Shown here: positions 24,800 through 27,070 of the stretch, in pieces
How positions within the stretch are numbered: position 1 is the first letter of the stretch
Layout: each line of letters starts with the position of its first letter
From: Verrucomicrobia bacterium UBA6775
GTDB taxonomy: Bacteria; Verrucomicrobiota; Verrucomicrobiia; Limisphaerales; UBA1096
DNA length: 27,070 nucleotides
Reading direction: 5' to 3'
NCBI GenBank assembly: GCA_002453165.1
Contig: DKGH01000201.1
Coordinates: 1 to 27,070 of the forward strand
Notes under the pieces: generated by a model
The model's input: the letters and a program-made list of their open reading frames with translations, nothing else
What the model was told of the DNA's origin: nothing
Database searches by the model: none
Program-made: the position numbers and the translations under genes

Positions 24800-26785
24800 C
24801 TACTTCCAAAGACGATCCTTGAGGGTGAACTCCAAATCGCTGAGGTCGTACCAGCGGAGGGCGCCGGGGACGACATGGTCGACCATGTCACTGCGAAGCG
24901 GCTTGGCCACCACATCGTCCACCCAACTGTTCACCGGCGATTGCTGCAGGATGGTCCGCTGAACCCGATCGTCAAGGGCAGCAGCGTGCAGCGCCGCAGG
25001 GGTGGCCGCGTGGATGCCAGCCATCCTGATGTCCCCCACGCGGTCACTGCCGACGTCCTCCAAAAAATCGACCACCGATAAAAGGTCTCCCACGCGTTGG
25101 CCCAACAGCGGACGCCCGATGTGCGTGCCCACGTTGGCCGTGCGGTGTGAGTGACTTTGATACTTTGCGTTGCTGCCGGCGTCGCGTGTCTCACCGAACC
25201 CTCGCAGGTCCACGGTGAACACCGCCGTTTTTTCATTCAAAAACTCGTGGACGAGCGTCGACTCCGCCACCCGTTTCATGCCGCGACCATCAGCGATGAT
25301 GACGGCGTCCAGCCGCCTGTTGCCGTGATTCGGTGGACGGAAAAGCAACGCCGGAACCGGCATCCCGTCCGGTTGTTGAAACACAAATTTGTCCACCTGC
25401 GCCCAGTCGTTTTGGAACCGGCCTTTGCGCCGTACTGTGGCCTTGGGCCGTGTCTCCGGCAGGCCGATTAACTCCCGCACCTTGGCCAGAGCCATTGCTT
25501 TGTCGCCCTTCCAAAACTGCTTGCGCTTGGCTTCCAGCCGCTTGGCCAGCCGCAGGTTTATCGCCGCGATGTCCTCCTCGTTTTCAAACTCCCGGTACAC
25601 CTGCCCACTTTGCGTCACCTGCAATTCCGCATCGCTGAACAGTCGGATGTCCGCCGGCTCGATCACGGAAAACGGCTCGCCGTAAAGCCACTGCAACATC
25701 CAACGTGTGGCTTCCTGCCGGTGGCCAACATGCATGCCGTGTTTCGCCTCGGCCTCGTGGTAGCCAAAGCGTTCAGCCCGACCAAGCGTGGAGAAAACGG
25801 CCCGGGCGTCACGCACCGTTTCGCGGGTGGAATCGATCTCAAAAAAATCCTCGGTCGCCGCGAGAATCTGGGTCGGACGGGGAAACCGCATCAGCGTGTA
25901 GTCAATGTGATCGATGCCGTGCAGCCCCTCGCAGGCGAGGTGTTGGCAGCCGTCGGACGGCCCACTTTTGCCGGTGAACTTATCGGTGCGCTGCATGGTG
26001 TAGCACGACGGTGCCGCCGGGCCGATGCGGTCATCGAGCGCCATGAGGAATGTGGTCTGCGTGCCGCCACCGCTGGTGCCGGTCATGCCGATCGGCCGCG
26101 AGCGGTCGACCTCGGGGCGGGAAAGCAGATAATCGATCGCGCGCACGCCGTCCCATGCCGAGTACCAGACAACACTGCGGCCAACCAGTCGCGAGCCGTG
26201 GTTGAGCAGCGTGTGTGTGGTCGTGCCATACCGGCGCGCCTTCGGTTGCTGTGTGCGCTCGCCCTGCGAGATCGGATCGTAGCTCAGCACAACAAAGCCG
26301 TTTTGTGCCATCAACGCGCAGGCGGTCTGGTATGCCGTGTGCGCCTTGCCATTGGCGGAGTGGCCGCATGCGAACAATACACCGGGCCAGGGGCCACTGC
26401 CCTTCTCCGGCAGATACAGCAACGCGGTGACATGGTGATTGGGCAGGCTCTCGAACAGCACCTTTTCCACACGGTAACTGCCGCCGTCCAACCGCCCGGT
26501 GACTTGGGCGCTGAGCGGTGTTTTCTCAGGGAACCGGCCGAGGGCGCCCCGGTAGTTTTCCCGGAGCTTGGCCAAGTGCTGTTCAAGGGCGTCCGGAGAC
26601 TCGAGCGCCCTAGCCAGGCGCTTGGCCCGTTGTTGATCCAGTTGGCGACTTTGATTGATGAGAACGTTCCAGAGAACCTGCCGTTGGTCGCCCTCCAGCA
26701 CGCGCAAGTCGTCCGCCGGCTCCGCTTGGCCAAGCGCTTGGCCAAGCGACAAAAGCCCCATGCCAGTCAGCAGTCGAAGAATCAT
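24800..26785 (-). CDS. Secreted two-domain alpha/beta hydrolase (acetyl-xylan-esterase-like)
   Basis: 661 residues from ATG 26785-26783. The short signal peptide MILRLLTGMGLLSLGQALGQA-EPAD ends in two LGQA units encoded by tandem palindromes. The first hydrolase domain (about 95-375) has strand PWPGVLFACGHSANGK, SYDPISQGER, the nucleophile elbow MTGTSGGGTQ with Ser238, an acid residue in ATEDFFEID (Asp313) and His349/352 in KHGMHVGH, as in acetyl xylan esterase or DLH-type families. A second alpha/beta-like domain (about 470-650) repeats the topology (DAVIIADGRGM, VFTVDLRGFGE, VVDFLEDVGSDRVGDIRMAG) but its elbow reads GIHAAT, with no serine, so it is probably non-catalytic. The likely role is deacetylation or de-esterification of an extracellular glycan; the substrate is inferred only. 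Confidence 0.85.
   Translation of the reverse strand: MILRLLTGMGLLSLGQALGQAEPADDLRVLEGDQRQVLWNVLINQSRQLDQQRAKRLARALESPDALEQHLAKLRENYRGALGRFPEKTPLSAQVTGRLDGGSYRVEKVLFESLPNHHVTALLYLPEKGSGPWPGVLFACGHSANGKAHTAYQTACALMAQNGFVVLSYDPISQGERTQQPKARRYGTTTHTLLNHGSRLVGRSVVWYSAWDGVRAIDYLLSRPEVDRSRPIGMTGTSGGGTQTTFLMALDDRIGPAAPSCYTMQRTDKFTGKSGPSDGCQHLACEGLHGIDHIDYTLMRFPRPTQILAATEDFFEIDSTRETVRDARAVFSTLGRAERFGYHEAEAKHGMHVGHRQEATRWMLQWLYGEPFSVIEPADIRLFSDAELQVTQSGQVYREFENEEDIAAINLRLAKRLEAKRKQFWKGDKAMALAKVRELIGLPETRPKATVRRKGRFQNDWAQVDKFVFQQPDGMPVPALLFRPPNHGNRRLDAVIIADGRGMKRVAESTLVHEFLNEKTAVFTVDLRGFGETRDAGSNAKYQSHSHRTANVGTHIGRPLLGQRVGDLLSVVDFLEDVGSDRVGDIRMAGIHAATPAALHAAALDDRVQRTILQQSPVNSWVDDVVAKPLRSDMVDHVVPGALRWYDLSDLEFTLKDRLWK
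26723..26748. repeat. Tandem iterated palindrome, two exact 14-mers sharing two bases
   Basis: Exact units at 26723-26736 and 26735-26748 form a 26-bp perfect palindrome. It encodes LGQALGQA at the end of a signal peptide. Confidence 0.95.
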
Positions 26786-26845
26786 GTGCGGGGAGGATGA
26801 CCCAAAAGCGAGGCGGCGTCACGACCCGGGGACGGCTCCCGCCCC

Positions 26846-27070
26846 TTAATTGTATCTCCCTTTTCTTTTCATGATCTCGTTGAGTCGGAATGTAGCGTCC
26901 AGTCGTTCGTCATCGTACTGATCCGCTTTAACGAAATCACCCCGCTTGAGCGCGACGCTCCATTTTTGCAGCGCAGCGATATAGTCCTTGATCGCAGTCT
27001 GATACTCGTCATCCAACTTGGTGATGTTGAGTTTTTTGAGCTTGGTGACCGCCTTGGCCACAACTTCACC
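26846..27070 (-). CDS. Unknown helical protein (C-terminal part, 5' end outside window)
   Basis: The stop is TAA at 26848-26846 and the frame stays open to the right edge (GEVVAKAVTKLKKL...), so the gene starts outside the window. About 74 residues are visible. They are charged and predicted to be mostly helical (TKLDDEYQTAIKDYIAALQKWSVAL, DDERLDATFRLNEIMKRKG), with no cysteine. Nothing in this fragment lets me name a family. It is on the same strand as the hydrolase gene, 60 bases upstream of it. Confidence 0.6.
   Translation of the reverse strand, partial: GEVVAKAVTKLKKLNITKLDDEYQTAIKDYIAALQKWSVALKRGDFVKADQYDDERLDATFRLNEIMKRKGRYN

Noticed and set aside
25610..26800. A 396-codon plus-strand open frame
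   Set aside because: It is the shadow of the two-domain hydrolase gene, whose motifs are clear on the minus strand.
1..27070. The dispersed palindromes as a CRISPR array or transposon ends
   Set aside because: Copies are irregularly spaced, lie inside genes without target duplications that I can see, and there is no cas or transposase gene in the window.

Overview
This 27-kb window is a GC-rich, gene-dense piece of a bacterial chromosome, most likely from a free-living member of the Verrucomicrobiota (PVC superphylum). The evidence is a 51-residue 'small basic protein' of the PVC signature type (12784-12939), a DUF1549/DUF1553 cytochrome protein flanked by two DUF1501 proteins, a formylglycine-type sulfatase, a DUF4175 plus squalene-cyclase-like gene pair, and many secreted hydrolases. 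The genus cannot be named from the sequence. I found no tRNA, rRNA, CRISPR array, transposase or phage gene.

Layout. 1-959: 3' part of a PQQ/BamB-like beta-propeller protein. 974-2302 (-): secreted M20D amidohydrolase. 2444-3865 (+): sulfatase. 3877-3977: REP-like inverted repeat. 3998-4615 (+): trmB. 4616-11645 (-): a tightly overlapping four-gene operon transcribed from DUF4175 protein to squalene-cyclase-like protein to two tandem secreted paralogs, the last carrying LysM; a secreted alpha/beta hydrolase lies just upstream (11727-12629). 12784-16303 (+): the housekeeping-like stretch, with the small basic protein, rluB-like pseudouridine synthase, SH3b/Thr-Glu-rich protein, folD and a DUF6941-like protein. 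16337-18399: an AT-richer convergent pair, a choline-kinase-like phosphotransferase and a saccharopine-dehydrogenase-like protein. 18467-24242 (-): DUF1501 to PSCyt to DUF1501. 24350-24741 (-): chimeric gene remnant. 24800-26785 (-): two-domain alpha/beta hydrolase. 26846 to the end (-): fragment of an unknown protein.

The most striking feature is not a gene. A perfect palindrome, core TTGGCCAA and full form CGCTTGGCCAAGCG, is scattered through the window. By hand I count 33 exact cores and 13 exact 14-mers, where less than one core would be expected by chance. It lies inside most genes as well as between them, sometimes in tandem at a 12-bp period (exactly four codons). It is read mainly as LAK(R) or LGQA and almost never as AWPS. 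In several secreted proteins the LGQA reading forms the end of the signal peptide. One copy coincides with the probable join of a DUF1549 N-terminal remnant to a cyclase C-terminus. This resembles in style the highly iterated HIP1 palindrome of cyanobacteria, but the sequence is different and I do not recognise it as a described element.

Functionally the window reads as a heterotroph with a large secreted degradative repertoire (sulfatase, amidohydrolase, esterases, Tat-exported DUF1501 proteins with a cytochrome partner) next to ordinary tRNA/rRNA modification and one-carbon genes.
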